Below the pieces are notes generated by a model. It searched no databases. It worked only from the letters and a program-made list of their open reading frames with translations, and was not told where the DNA came from. Of a DNA stretch of 64,000 nt, positions 50,003 through 62,083 are shown piece by piece. Position 1 is the stretch's first letter. Every line of letters starts with the position of its first letter. The position numbers were made by a program, and so were the translations under genes. Source of the stretch: Mytilus californianus (Eukaryota > Mollusca > Bivalvia > Mytilida > Mytilidae); contig NW_026262679.1 in assembly GCF_021869535.1 (NCBI RefSeq), positions 78,923,143 through 78,987,142 on the forward strand, read 5' to 3'.

Positions 50003-51147
50003 TAGCTCACCGGGGCCCAAAGGGCCCCATGTGAGCTTATGCCATCACTTGGCGTCTGTCGTCCTTTGTCATCTGTCGTCGTCGTAAACTATTTAAAAAA
50101 TCTTCTCCTCTGAAACTACTGGGCCAAATACCTTCAAATATTAACTAAATGTTCCTTAGGGTATCTAGTTTATAAATTATATCCGAAGTTTTGATCCATC
50201 GACAAACATGGCCGCCATGGGTTAAAAATAGAACATAGGGGTCAAATGCAGTTTTTGGCTTATATCTCAAAAACTAAATCTTTTAGAGCAAATCTGACAG
50301 GGTAAAATTGTTCAATTGGTCAAGATCTATCAGCTCTGAAATTTTCAGACGAATCGAAGAACCCATTGTTGGGTTGCTGCCACTGAATTGGTAGTTTTAA
50401 CAAAATTTTGCAGTTTTTTGTTATTATTTTGAATATTATTATAGATATATATAAACTGTAAGCAGCAATAATGTTCATCAAAGTAAGATCTACAAAAAAG
50501 TTAATATGACCATAATTGTCAATTGACCCCTTAAGGAGTTATTGCCCTTTAAAGACAATTTTACACAATTTGTTCAAGTTTGCTAACATTTAAAAATCTT
50601 CTCCTCTGAAACTACTGGGCCAATTACCTTCAAGCTTTAATTAAATGTTCCTTAGGGTATCTTGTTTATAAATTGTATCCGAAGTTTGTATCCATCGACA
50701 AACATGGCCGCCATGGCTAAAAATAGAACATAAGGGTCAAATGCAGTTTTTGGCTTATATCTCAAAAACTAAATCTTTTAGAGCAAATGTGACATGGGGT
50801 AAAAGTGTTTAATTGGTCAGGATCTATCGGCCCTGAAATTATCAGACGAATAAAAGAACCCATTGTTGGGTTGCTGCCACCGAATTGGTAGTTTAAACAA
50901 AATTTTGCAGTTTTTTGTTATTATTTTGAATATTATTATAGATATATATAAACTGTAAGCAGCAATAATGTTCAGCAAAGTAAGATCTACAAAAAAATTA
51001 ATATGACCAAAATTGTCAATTGACCCCTTAAGGAGTTATTGCCCTTTAAAGACAATTTTACACAATTTGTTCATCAAGTTTGCTAACATTTAAAAATCTT
51101 CTCTGAAATACAGGTGAGCGATTCAGGCTCTTGAGAGCCTCTTGTTT
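50003..51147 (+). mobile_element. AGCTCAC-family element with terminal hairpins
   Basis: The left end reads AGCTCACCGGGGCCCAAAGG, with the hairpin GGGGCCC-AAA-GGGCCCC, then ATGTGAGCTT. The right end reads CAGGTGAGCGATTCAGGCTC, with the hairpin AGGCTCT-TG-AGAGCCT, then CTTGTTT. A unit of about 500 bp is duplicated inside (about 50095-50590 and 50595-51110), marked by TCTCCTCTGAAACTACTGGG, GACAAACATGGCCGCCATGG and AATGTTCAGCAAAGTAAG. No coding frame is present. I associate this family with bivalve genomes; the terminal hairpins suggest a Helitron-like mechanism but do not prove it. Confidence 0.7.
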
Positions 51148-52133
51148 AATGAACTAATAGGCCATGGAGACTAAAAAAATCAAAAGCATTGCAAACTTTT
51201 GTAAAGTTCAATTTTAGGACCCTACATGTACATGTATGTAGATTACTTATAGAGCCCTTTTTAAAAGAAAAAATATACATTTAAACTACATGCACAGTGA
51301 TGCTACATTTCCTGTCTGATATATTTTATTTCATGTAAAACAAAATTGAAGAATTATTTTATAGTTTAACACTTTTTATTTGTAGGGCTATATATATGCA
51401 AGCAATGCTCAATTAAGATGAATTTTTGTAAAAGTGACAATAGCCAGGTCAAACTTAATACATGTATAGAAGAAGATATTGGTAAGTTATTATTAACTTA
51501 TATATTAATTTAACTGTTTGTATAACATGGTAATCATACAAAGTATATGTAATCACTTATATAATAACATAATTATACAATTACATGTTATACATTTGTA
51601 CATCAGTTTTATTAAACAAGTCTTTGTTAACTTGGTTTTCCCACTGAAAAATCACTTTGCTAATTTTAATTTGTAGTACTATATTGGGCGGCTCCTATAG
51701 TTTCCATTCAATAACTAACAATGACTAATGAACTGTTCATACATTCAATTTCAATTATTTTATTTATTAATACGTATTACTTTTACTGTTAAGTCTGTTT
51801 TTTGTGATATCCATTTTACGTGACTCTGTATTAATGTATCCCGTCATACTTTGAACGACAAAATTAATTTATGTCTACCTGTGCGAATTTCAAACGCGCG
51901 ATTTTACGCCAGTACTTAAAACCTTCCATCCTTTATGGGTGGATTTTACATAGATATATAAAATCGTATAATATAAACAAAATGAGGATGTTAAATTTGA
52001 TGTATGCCTTTTTGTGCTTCTTCGTTACATTTGTTTGTTTTTATAGTGATTAAGATGATAACACAATGTTGACTGCTGTACCCCTATTTTTGACAATTTT
52101 ACCTATTGTGTCTGTTTGTTTTGTTCACGCATC

Positions 52134-52369
52134 GTTGTCAATATAATGGAATTTGATGCGACTGTCATACAAGTGAGAGGTTTATTATCTAGCTATAAAA
52201 CCAGGTTCAATCAACCATTTTCTACATAAGAAAATGCCTGTACCAAGTCAGGAATATGACAGTTGTTATCCATTCGTTTGATATGTTTGAACTTTTGATT
52301 TTGCCATTTGATTGGGGACTTTCCTTTTTGAATTTTCCTCGGAGTTCAGTATTTTTGTGATTTTACTTT
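52134..52369 (+). repeat. Dispersed repeat, copy 2 of 2 in window
   Basis: This is the partner of 30622-30849. Differences are scattered substitutions, such as ATGTTTGAACTTTTG for GAGTTTGTGCTTTTG, so the two copies are old. Confidence 0.75.
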
Positions 52370-53939
52370 TTCAAATATAAAAGGGGGAGATTTTTATTGG
52401 TACTTTTGAAGATATTTCACCTGTTCGATTAATTGATTGGTTGTTGGTAATGCTAATGTCCAATGGCAAATAGTTCATGCATGTTAAGGTCAAGAACAAA
52501 TTAAAATAAATACATTATTTGGGTTCTTAATATGCTAAATCCAACAATGTATTTAAATAATTTAAGATGTTGCAATTGGGCCCCATTTTAAATTGGTTCA
52601 CATTGATTTCAAAATGGTCCAAAATTTTTTTTCTTATTTCTACACAACTTGAATTCTTGAGGTTCTTTTGATATACAAAATGCAAATGTTTTATATTTAG
52701 ATTTTTAATTTTGGTCCGGTTTTCAAATTTGTCCACATTTTAAAGTCCAAAGGGTCAAAATTTTAACTTAGTTTAATTTTAACAAAACTTGAACTCTAAT
52801 TACAATGAATTAGGGTTCTTTGAATGATAAATAGAAATAATCAAATATCCTGAATATAAATATGTACTTAGATTTATGATTTTGGTCCCAGTTTTCAAGT
52901 TGGTTCAAATGGGGTCCATAATTTAACTGTGTTTGATTTCAACAATAATTTTAAAGATGCCGATTCAGCCTGAATCTAACCTGTATTTAGTTTTTGGGCC
53001 CTAGTATGAAATTGGTTTACATTGAGGTCCAAAGGGTCCAAAATTAAACTAAATTTTAAATTTTAATTTGATCTTGTGGTTCTCTGATATGCTGAATCTA
53101 TTAAACTTTATCTTTATACCATATTTATTCTGTGTTAGAAACCTATTCTTTGTCAAATATTTAATCCCATTACAAATTTAGAGCTGTTATAGCTTGAATG
53201 TTCTGTCCAAACTTGCATTTTTTCTTCATCTTCCACAAAATTTTTCCTTTTCTGAGATAACTGGTGTTATCTTTTTAAATGAAACTTTAGTGAAAAGAAA
53301 AGCACAATATGTGGATGATTATCTGATGTCAAACATTTTCAAGATGGCCACCAAGGATGGCACAAATTTCAACACTGGTTAATTTAATGAAAATTGTTAA
53401 TTAGGGATAGTCGTGGTAGTTTGACTTGCTAAACAAAGTAAGGTTGTTTTTTCTTCCAAAATGGCAAACATTTTCAAGATGGCCTTATATGAAAATTGAC
53501 ATTAAGGAATTAAATCACTTTTGACATGCCAACAAAACAATGAAATTTTTTTTTAAAGATGGACACAGCAAATAAAGGGTAAAATTTTCAATTTGTTGAG
53601 TTTGATTTTAAAGAATATTGATATTTAGCTGTACTTTGACACAGAGAACAGATTTAAAGATGGCCACCATTTCAAAGATTGTCACTAAAAGCGGTCAAAT
53701 TATCACCATTGTCTGTTTTCAATGTAAAATTATATTGAGAGGTAATTTGACATGCCAAACCAAATGGAGGCAATTTTTATTGTTGTAAAGATGTTAAGGG
53801 CTATTTGGACATGCCTAAAAGGAGTGGATAATAACTATTCTGCAAAAATGATTTGGCTTTATTTGGGAGAATTTTGTAACTGCATCCACTTACAGTAAAA
53901 GTTGTCAATTTTATTTCCTGTCAGTGGTATATATGAAAT

Positions 53940-54125
53940 TAAAAAAAAATGTGGTATGATTGCCAATGAGAACAAATGACATAGAAGTAAAGCTATAGGT
54001 CTTCATACGCCATATGGTCTTCAACAATGAGCAAGACCTATACTGCATAATAAAAGGCCCCAAAATAAGAAAATGAAAAAATATGAAAACTAACAGCCTG
54101 ATTTATGTACTAAGTATGTATGTTT
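53940..54125 (+). repeat. SINE-like dispersed repeat
   Basis: An A run is followed by ATGTGGTATGATTGCCAATG, CATAGAAGTAAAGCTATAGG, GGTCTTCAACAATGAGCAAG, AATAAAAGGCCCC and AACTAACAGCCTGATTTATG. This is the fullest copy in the window of the family whose fragments appear in the satellite (831) and in the 3.65-kb block (24690, 28325). Confidence 0.7.
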
Positions 54126-54130
54126 TGTGG

Positions 54131-54310
54131 TTTTCAGATCTAGACTCACAGTTAACCTTTCTGTCAGTGTCAACAACAACTGAACTTTCACAGCAGTCAA
54201 CATCAGATTGGGAGACTGATAATGCTTCTAACAGAAACAATTTCAACCAACCAAACAAGCAACAGAAACTTTCCAACTTTAAAACATCAGTTAAATCTTC
54301 CATGGGATGA
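54131..54310 (+). pseudogene. Ser/Thr/Gln-rich coding-like stretch, unknown
   Basis: After an acceptor-like TGTGGTTTTCAG the frame reads DLDSQLTFLSVSTTTELSQQ, STSDWETDNASNRNNF and KQQKLSNFKTSVKSSMG, then stop at 54308-54310. The composition is that of a disordered tail. It may be the 3' end of the same lost unit as the 48.5-kb fossil; this is inference from strand and proximity only. Confidence 0.3.
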
Positions 54311-55749
54311 TGTCTCAAAAAATAACAGTTCATCATTTATGGAGATTTTAATGTTATGGTTTTTCTTTTACAAGAAAGTTAATGTACACTTGTTTTATAG
54401 TAAAACCTATAGCCGTTCAAGTATAAAAAAACACATTCAACTTTATTGAAATTTGAAGATTCATATGACTTATTTTAATTGTGTTATCTCCGAGGATGTG
54501 ATGTAGAGCATTATAGGTACAGTAATCTTAACAGCTATCCAATTTCATTCAAAATTCTTTATAAATTTTGCACTGGTATATATAGACTAAGTAATTTGTT
54601 TTTCGTCTAGTTATGGGATTTTTTTTTAGAAGCATTTATGATTTTCATGTTTGTATTGACCACATTGCAGCAACATAGATATACAATGTAGGTACCTGGC
54701 AAATCTTGCCTTGTAAGCATACTAGGCTCAAAGGGTCATAAAAAAAATTTCCATCACTAAGTGTCTGTTAAAATCATCTGTTTACAGTTTTCACTTTTAA
54801 ACCATCATCTTAATAACTTTAGAAGAAGTGTCATACATATATATATGTATACAAAATTTAAAAACTTTTCAATATATATATATATATTGATAAAAACTAT
54901 CAACATGACAAGATCTAAATACCCAAAATTTTTCTGAAAAATTGGACATAACATCTATGAGCTATTGTCTCTGAAATGTGTAAATTTACTTTTCACAGTT
55001 TTCTGCTACTATCCGACAACTATATCAATATATTATAAGAATAAATTGCAAAAGTGGTCAGAAGAAACTTTTTTTTTACAGTCTGCACTTATTCTGAATT
55101 GTTTAACTTCTAATTTAAATTGATTGCGTTTGAAATATGTGTTTTTTATCGTTTTAGGTGCAAAATTTGTCAATACGATCTATTTCGGCTCCTGGGAGCC
55201 TCTAGGTTTATAATGAATAATTTGTATTTATGTATGATTATTTTCTTAATGTATTAAACGTTACATTAATTATTCTTTTCCATTTGTTGTTATACTTATT
55301 TATAAGTCCAGATCCTATCGTTTGTCAGTAGTTACAAATTAGACGGCAAAATTGAGAAAATACGAATATGCAGGTTACCCCATTTTGTTGTGGCATATAC
55401 CAGACACCAACATTATTTGCGGAGCTTGATATTTTTTTTGATTGGGTATATATAGTTATACTTTGCAAGTAGATATGTTGTTTTACAATAATAAACGGGT
55501 CTTGGAGTATTTTGGCTCTGAAAGATGACCAAAATCAGCCATTTTGGACATGTAGCTAAATAAGACATATTGAAACAGTTAGATTATACATACACTTAAA
55601 AGACAGCATTGTTAATTCTATGCATTCTTACACTTAAAGTGGTGTATTACTAGGAACAACTATCAAAAAATTATAAATGTTACCATATTTTTTTATTTAA
55701 ACCAGCGAAATATGCCAAAAAAGGCTTATTTTTGCTGTTTTCGAGCAAT

Positions 55750-56300
55750 TTCATCTGTTAAAACATGGCGCTCAAAAAATATCCAGATCGGTTCAATATT
55801 TTCCCAAAAACATTTGTGTGCTTATTTACATTACTAAGGTGCACCAATATGCCAAATATGAACTCATTTGGAAAAAGTGACATTCGGAAAGTTTTGCATG
55901 GTTTTCTGGCAGATTGGCTCTTAACCAAAGTGTATCCTCGTTGGTAGTTATAAAAAAACGTCAAAAATCGACGTTATACGGCCTACAACGCGACGACGTT
56001 ACGATAAATTGCACGTTTTGTCGCATTTTTTTCATATAGAATACCACTTTGAATGATATATACCGTACCGTTTAAACGAAGTCAGTGACCCTATTTCTAT
56101 TTTACAGCACTAAAATAGAAATTTATGTATCAACAACATATAGTTTTTTAAGAAAAATCTATGTATTTGAGATTTGAAATTTCATGATTTTAAGACAAAT
56201 TTAAGAACGTTTTTCGCCGATTTTATGTGCTTTCTATACAAATATTCACCCATTTTGAAAGAATTCAATCAGTAAAATTTCAGAAAATAAAAGAAATAGA
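55750..56300 (-). repeat. Dispersed repeat, arm 2 of the inverted pair
   Basis: This is the reverse-complement partner of 47560-47960, with an extra internal block of about 170 bp (55950-56115, containing the CGACGTT and GCGACGACGTTACG strings) that arm 1 lacks or has lost. Confidence 0.65.
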
Positions 56301-56850
56301 TGAATTATTTTTTTTGATTTTCAGTTAAGTCGTCAATATAGGGCAACATCTCCAGTAGGAGCCTTCGGACGATTTCATCCCTATAAACTAAATTGTAGAT
56401 CTTGTCTTGTTGATCATTTGTATATAAAACATTTCTCTTTATGTTTTATAATTTTCAAGATACAAGGCAAAAATTAAAAAAAAAGAAAAATTCGTCATTT
56501 AAGGGCAATAACCCCAGCTATAAGAAGTCGTCTGACAGTTTTGACGTAAAGTTAGAATAGGTAAATCATAATATTCTGAACATTTTTGCTACTGTCAGAT
56601 TTTCTCTATCTATAGCCATTTACCTCATTGTTATATTTTAAGCCATGTCAGCAATGTTCGTTAGCAAACAGGGTCATCAAACACATCTTTAATACGAAAT
56701 AGCCAAATGATCATTGTGGCAAAGTTTGGATAAATTTAGCCCAGTAATTTTAGAAAAGTATTTTGTAAACGTTTACGGACGACGACGACGGACGACAGAC
56801 GAAGAATGCGAGTTAATGTAAAAAGCTCACTTGGCCCTTTGGATAGCAAT
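56290..56850 (-). repeat. AGCTCAC-family dispersed repeat, minus-orientation 5' part
   Basis: The right end, read on the minus strand, begins CAAAGGGCCAAGTGAGCTTT. It continues into a GTCGTC-rich stretch (ACGGACGACGACGACGGACG on the plus strand at 56773), as in the head of the 50-kb copy. The body has GTAGATCTTGTCTTGTTGAT in common with the 46.6-47.5 kb copy. Confidence 0.65.
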
Positions 56851-57274
56851 TCTAATATAAGATCCAATACAAAAATTTCAGTCTTTGTCTCTTTTAAATT
56901 TACTGATAAATGTTAGGAACTCGTTGTATCGACATGCTTTAAATGGTACATGTGTGAGGTTTTAATTTATAAAGTTATGTAACTGTGTTAATTGGACGGT
57001 TTTTGCTAGTCCGTTTGAGCCATTTTGGTTTTATTCTTTCAAAGGTTTCATATTTTTGACTTTCTTCTTCTTTTTGGACACTCATTTCTTTTTGACCATA
57101 CATTCAAGTAAGGCAGCAATCCCATATATGATACTTAATTTAGCACCCAGCAACCACTTTTCTGCACAAATGTCGGTTTATTTTTTGTATCCATGACTAC
57201 TTTATACCGTGAGGTTTGATTACATTTATGTCGATTTTTTCCAATATCTGTAAATGAAATATACAAAAACGTAC

Positions 57275-57445
57275 CTGGACATTTGACTTGTGTACATGTC
57301 TTTGAGTCTGTGCTCGAACCACTACAGACTTGCCCACTGTGTTGTGGTGCAGGGCTATCACACTGACGTTGTCTCGTTTGAGTTCCGCTTGCACATGTTA
57401 CAGAACAAGTTCCCCATGAAACCCAATTGCTCCACTGACCATCAA
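57275..57445 (-). CDS. TSP1-repeat gene exon: fourth TSP1 domain
   Basis: The 171-bp phase 1-1 exon encodes [50 protein letters not shown] and TQVKCP. All six cysteines, the W ladder and the O-fucose type site are present. It belongs with the 42-46 kb exons in sequence although 10.8 kb of intron separates them. Confidence 0.94.
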
Positions 57446-57735
57446 CTACAGAAAAAAATTAAACGTGTGTGAAGGAATAGTTTTGTGTATTTTAAACTTC
57501 AACACAGTATTTAAAGGAGTTTTTAATAAAAAGAAATAGCTTCACCGTGATGTAATGTAGTAACATAACTTCTCTTAAATATCTGAAAGAGAATACATAA
57601 ATAAAGTGATCGATTAAAACATTTAACCTTAACTGAACAGCGCTTAAGAATATCGTGTCCTAGTTTTTGTTTATACGACTGAAAGACGACTTTCTTGAAA
57701 AATGTTAAATGAACATAAGACATAGGCATACTTAC

Positions 57736-57906
57736 TAGGACAGGCAATAAGTGTACATGTTTTAGTTTCTGAGCTTGATCCACTACAGTCTAATCCATTG
57801 TTAGCTGGTGCTGGGTTAGAACATGCTCTAATCCTACTTTGGCTACCACTACCACAACTTAAAGAACATGAAGTCCATGTCGTCCAATCTGACCAATTAC
57901 CATTTA
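57736..57906 (-). CDS. TSP1-repeat gene exon: third TSP1 domain
   Basis: The 171-bp phase 1-1 exon encodes NGNWSDWTTWTSCSLSCGSG, SQSRIRACSNPAPANNG, LDCSGSSSETKTC and TLIACP. It starts with asparagine where most repeats have aspartate (TAAATGG instead of TTGATGG). The CSLSCGSG site still fits the O-fucosylation pattern. Confidence 0.93.
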
Positions 57907-58431
57907 CTACAATAGAAAGTAAAACCGAAAGACTGGTATACGCTCATTGCTGCTCATAAATTAGGTTTCCAATCTTATGTTAAAGACAAAATATCTCAAT
58001 GTCTTCTTTAAAGATGACTCAAATGCCGAACTTCATTTTGTAGGCTATATACAATTTATATAATATAATGATTTTAAATTCAATTGAAAAACAGAAGCGT
58101 AAAAATTCATATATCTGTTTAGAAATTTCCTATCTATTCTTGGCCCTTGGTATTTTTTGTCTAATTTTATTGGTATTTATAAAGGTTAAAAACCAAGGTT
58201 GTTACCTTGTATGGTCTTTTTAACACAAACGAAAAATATGTGTCCTACCACCAATACATATTAATAAATCAAACCCTTAACAGACATACATTATTTTCGG
58301 TGTGTTAACTGTAAATGCAAATGTTTTTACCATTTACTACTTTTAAAATTTGGAAATTTTATTAAAGCCAATGGAAACTATGTCAAGCACAGCACAGAAC
58401 AGAACAAATCAAAATGTAAACGAAGCCATAC

Positions 58432-58602
58432 CTGCACATGACGTGGTGGTACAACTTTTTGAGCTAGTCCCTGAACCACTACATTGGTTTCCATTGTGTG
58501 CAGGAGTAGGATTATTACAAGATCTTGTCTTTGTTTGATCGCCTGTTCCACAAGTTACTGAACATGAACCATAAGAACCCCAAGATCCCCAGTTACCATC
58601 AA
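58432..58602 (-). CDS. TSP1-repeat gene exon: second TSP1 domain
   Basis: The 171-bp phase 1-1 exon encodes DGNWGSWGSYGSCSVTCGTG, DQTKTRSCNNPTPAHNG, NQCSGSGTSSKSC and TTTSCA. The third tryptophan of the ladder is a tyrosine here, so only the first two remain. The six cysteines are intact. Confidence 0.93.
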
Positions 58603-58989
58603 CTGAGAAAAAACATCAACGTGCAAAGATATCAGCATCGAACTCATTCACATAGTTACTAAGATGTCACTAATTCTTTAACGTAGTCTAAATAATCTCA
58701 GTGAGATAACTTTAAACGCAATGAATAACTTTCAAGATCATGTATTTTCCAGTTTAGTTTTTGCTGACGTCTTGATAACGGTTTGCAACTCAGGCTAAAA
58801 TGAAAAATTGCCTTAAATTTCTCATGAATGCGTTTCAAACGAAACATTTTGCATTTTTAAAAATAATACACAAAAAAAAGAGTAAAAAAAATGTTTTGCG
58901 CTAAATGTTGGCACTAAATTTGGAATTTTGCAGTAGACGTCGATTAACCTCTATGAAAGTTAAAAATGAATTCCTCGCAAAAGATGAGG

Positions 58990-59200
58990 TGCCAATAATA
59001 AACTCATCATAGATACCAGGATTGAAATTTTGTATTTGCGCCAGACGCGCGTTTCGTCTACAAAAGACTCATCAGTGACGCTCGAATAAAAAAAGGTTAA
59101 AATGGCCAAATAAAGTTGAAGAGCATTGAGGACCAAAAATTCCTAAAAGGTTTGCCAAATACAGCTAAGGTAATCTATTCCAATTTACATTACATAATTT
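58990..59200 (+). repeat. 'ccagacgcgcg' dispersed repeat, best copy
   Basis: It contains ATACCAGGATTGAAATTTTG, GCGCCAGACGCGCGTTTCGT, AAAAGACTCATCAGTGACGC, GTTGAAGAGCATTGAGGACC and TTTGCCAAATACAGCTAAGG. The related fragments at 34122 and 39460 can be ordered against it. Confidence 0.75.
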
Positions 59201-59249
59201 CAGAAACATTTGTAGATTTCTCTTTGATAGAAGCACGATTATCTATACC

Positions 59250-59250
<1 letters not shown>

Positions 59251-59284
<34 letters not shown>

Positions 59285-59285
59285 T
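59251..59285 (+). repeat. (CTTT)n microsatellite
   Basis: Nearly nine uninterrupted TTTC units occur in an intron of the TSP1 gene. On the gene strand this is (GAAA)n. Confidence 0.9.
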
Positions 59286-59960
59286 ATTTATTTCAAAATG
59301 CTCAATGAAAGCCATCACACATATAAAAAAAAAGGTAAATTACAATACAAGAATATTATAACAGTGTCCACAAAAAGTATTAATAAGAAAGCAAGCCCTT
59401 AGAAACGTCCGTTATTGCTACACAAAGACAACAATATGTCACAAAGATAAGCACACCATTCTGACACTACGTTACATTTTGCAGAAGAAAAAAATATGAG
59501 CGGCAAAATTGCAAACGCTTTTGTTTCCTATGAAACGATATCATGTCTCCTTTTTTTTCTTAACTTGAGAAACCTCTTTTGAACTAATGTCCTTATGAAA
59601 GATGTGTTATGACATTGAAGTTTTTCGTCTCACTCATCAATGGCAACATATGTTACGATATATATCTAATATATGCACACATTTTATTTTAAGTGTATTT
59701 AAAAATGGCAGTTGTTTGAAATGCAATGACAACATTTGTTTAACAACGAGTTTGTGTGGATTTCCCCCTTCTTTGGAACATTATCTGAAACAAAGGTAAG
59801 ACACTTTTAATTAAATTTATACTTTTCATTCAAAATTTAAGTATTCAATGAAAACTTGTCAACCTTTACAATAAGGATTTTTGAAATATCTATCTTTTGT
59901 TTAAAATAATAATGTATGCTTAGCTTGAGAAAAAAAAAACATTTACTGTGAGAAGAAATA

Positions 59961-60120
59961 GACCTTATCGCTATTTGGGAATCTGCGACACTTGACCCGA
60001 GAATCTGCGACACTTGAACTATTGACGTCATACAAATGTCAGACATTTTCTATTGTGACGTCAAAATTTCACGGGGACCTATGTGATATCCAGTAATGGC
60101 AGACAAATAGCGATAAGGTG
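59961..60120. mobile_element. 160-bp MITE with 17-bp inverted ends and TA target duplication
   Basis: GACCTTATCGCTATTTG (59961-59977) and CAAATAGCGATAAGGTG (60104-60120) are inverted repeats with a single mismatch at the outermost base, flanked on both sides by TA. Inside, GAATCTGCGACACTTGA is repeated directly with a 21-bp period (59979 and 60000). Two TGACGTCA-type palindromes lie at about 60025 and 60056. It has no coding capacity. The TA duplication fits the Tc1/mariner superfamily. Confidence 0.8.
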
Positions 60121-61900
60121 TATTACACTAACAGGGACCTACTTATGCTACAAAGTACAGTCTTCATATTTGGTATGCATCAAATGACAAAGATCTATTA
60201 GGACATTGCTAGGCTTTTTTTATGGGATAAATTGTTCGAATGAATTAAAATTTTCATAAATATGTTGAATCTAAATTTTTTATTTTGTGATAACAAGTAC
60301 CTCGATTTTGACTCTTGTTGAACATTTGAATACCCCATATGAAGACACAAATCATCGGTTTTTAATATTTTTATCCTTCTTTAAACATCTTTTGATTATG
60401 TGACTACTGGAAGCTAATAAACCATAATTACAAAATAATCAGACTAGCATATTTAAAAATAAAAGTAACCTGAAGTGGGTCTTTATAGTTTTATCAAGAA
60501 AACGGCTTTTTTATATTAGTTTTGAAAGAGAAAGATTAGTAATTTCCATTTTTAAATCATTTATTATCTTTTTCTTTAAACTTGTTTCTAGTGCAAATTT
60601 AGATAAAACTTGTAAAAGTTAACATATTGCATTTTATTCTAACTATGGAGAACTTACATGGAATAACTGATTGATATGTCTTTAAAATATTCTATAACAT
60701 TGCAACACGAACATATTATTAACATTTTACCAATATATTCAGTAGTAAAGCATATTTTGATTTGATCTGGCCTCATTGTAGTAGAATTTCATACAAAAGT
60801 ATCGGCAAAGGGAAGTAACTCGTAAATTGCTAATTGGAATTGCTGCGTAACATATTTGACAGATTGAAGTGGCACATTTGCGTATAATAGCATATAAAGT
60901 GGCTCAATTTTGATATGATATAGTTTGTGTAATGTCTCATTATATATCTTAACTTCAGACTATGATGATGGAAAACTACGCCCAACGTTTTTAATTATTG
61001 ATGGTATTGTAATGTATTAAATTATCATATCAAAAAGGTTTCTATCCAGTTAAAATCCTGGGTTGTTTCAAATTATGATACATGTATTAAAAGTAGTTTT
61101 TAACCAAAGGCTATATTCATATTATTTTTCTATATTAAAACAACAGGGTTGAGTGGAAATATAGAGTACACATCAACTATTATTCAAGGTGTTCGCCAGG
61201 ATGATTACAAACATCATTTATCAAAAAATACACGAGCTCTAAATTGTTGTTGTTTGTTGCTTTAAAATTAAATTGCTGAAGAAAAATAAATATCAATATC
61301 GCCAGGCGGAGAGAGCCGAACATTTGTGACGCACGATGAGGATATTTGGATAAATGAGCTGAATTATGATAGACTTGTTCGATAACTGATCAATTGCATA
61401 ACTAGTTTTTGAAAGTAAAGGCACCAATAGCACATTGTAAATATGAACGATAACAGAGAACCTACAAATTCAGACAAAATAACAAGAAATACACTTGGAC
61501 AGCAATATTCCTGACGAAATGATAAAGAGTTACGTAACAATTTCCTCTGAAATTATTTCAAACGAGGTCCATTTCTTAATAGTCTTTACTCAGAGTCATA
61601 TAGTTGATCAGCTTTATACAGATATATATATAAATATTTCTAACTCTAGAATAAACACATTTTTGTACATATATTAACTTTATAACAATTTAATTTTAAT
61701 TATTCCTATACTATAACGTGCATACAGATTTTTTTTTTAATTTGAATTGTTTTTATTGTATTTATTTTGAAATGACCCCTTATTCATCCGATCTCAGCAT
61801 GTAAGAGTAAGTGTAATCCTAGGTATAAACCTAATTTCCGAAAAAGTCTATCACGATTAGGATTAGGATTATTATCATTATGATTGACACGGTTACTTAC
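60121..61900. other. Intron sequence, nothing recognised
   Basis: AT-rich sequence between the MITE and the first TSP1 exon. No TSP1-like, TSP3-like or transposon-like coding sequence is seen on either strand. Confidence 0.5.
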
Positions 61901-62083
61901 TTGGACAATAGATAGTCGGTGAACAGGAGCTTGATTGACTTGTGTCACCAACGCACTGTGTTCCATCATACTGTGGTGCTGGATTCGAACAAGTTCTGAT
62001 TCTGGTATATGTTCCAGACGCGCTAGGATTGCATGATACGGAACAACTACCCCATGATGCCCAATCTGTCCATGCACCGTTAA
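61901..62083 (-). CDS. TSP1-repeat gene exon: first TSP1 domain
   Basis: The exon is 183 bp, 12 bp longer than its sisters but still phase 1-1. It encodes NGAWTDWASWGSCSVSC, then NPSASGTYTRIRTCSNPAP, TQCVGDTSQSSSC and SPTIYCP. The four extra residues fall just after the second cysteine, so the usual CxxSCxxG spacing (O-fucosylation type) is broken or displaced. The W ladder and the six cysteines are kept. The donor is GTAAGT. Confidence 0.93.

Larger units (their letters stand above)
46486..57274 (-). other. 10.8-kb intron filled with repeats
   Basis: No TSP1-like exon was found in this interval. It contains three AGCTCAC-family copies (46570-47560, 50003-51147, 56290-56850), an inverted pair (47560-47960 and 55750-56300), a dispersed tail (52134-52369), coding-like fossils on the plus strand (48547-49405 and 54131-54310) and a SINE-like repeat (53940-54125). 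The stretch 52400-53900 is AT-rich with many GGTCCAAA and AAGATGGCC strings and no gene. Confidence 0.6.

Noticed and set aside
55765-55947. Open frames on both strands at 55758-55964.
   Set aside because: They fall in the inverted dispersed repeat and are not open in the partner copy at 47.6-47.9 kb.
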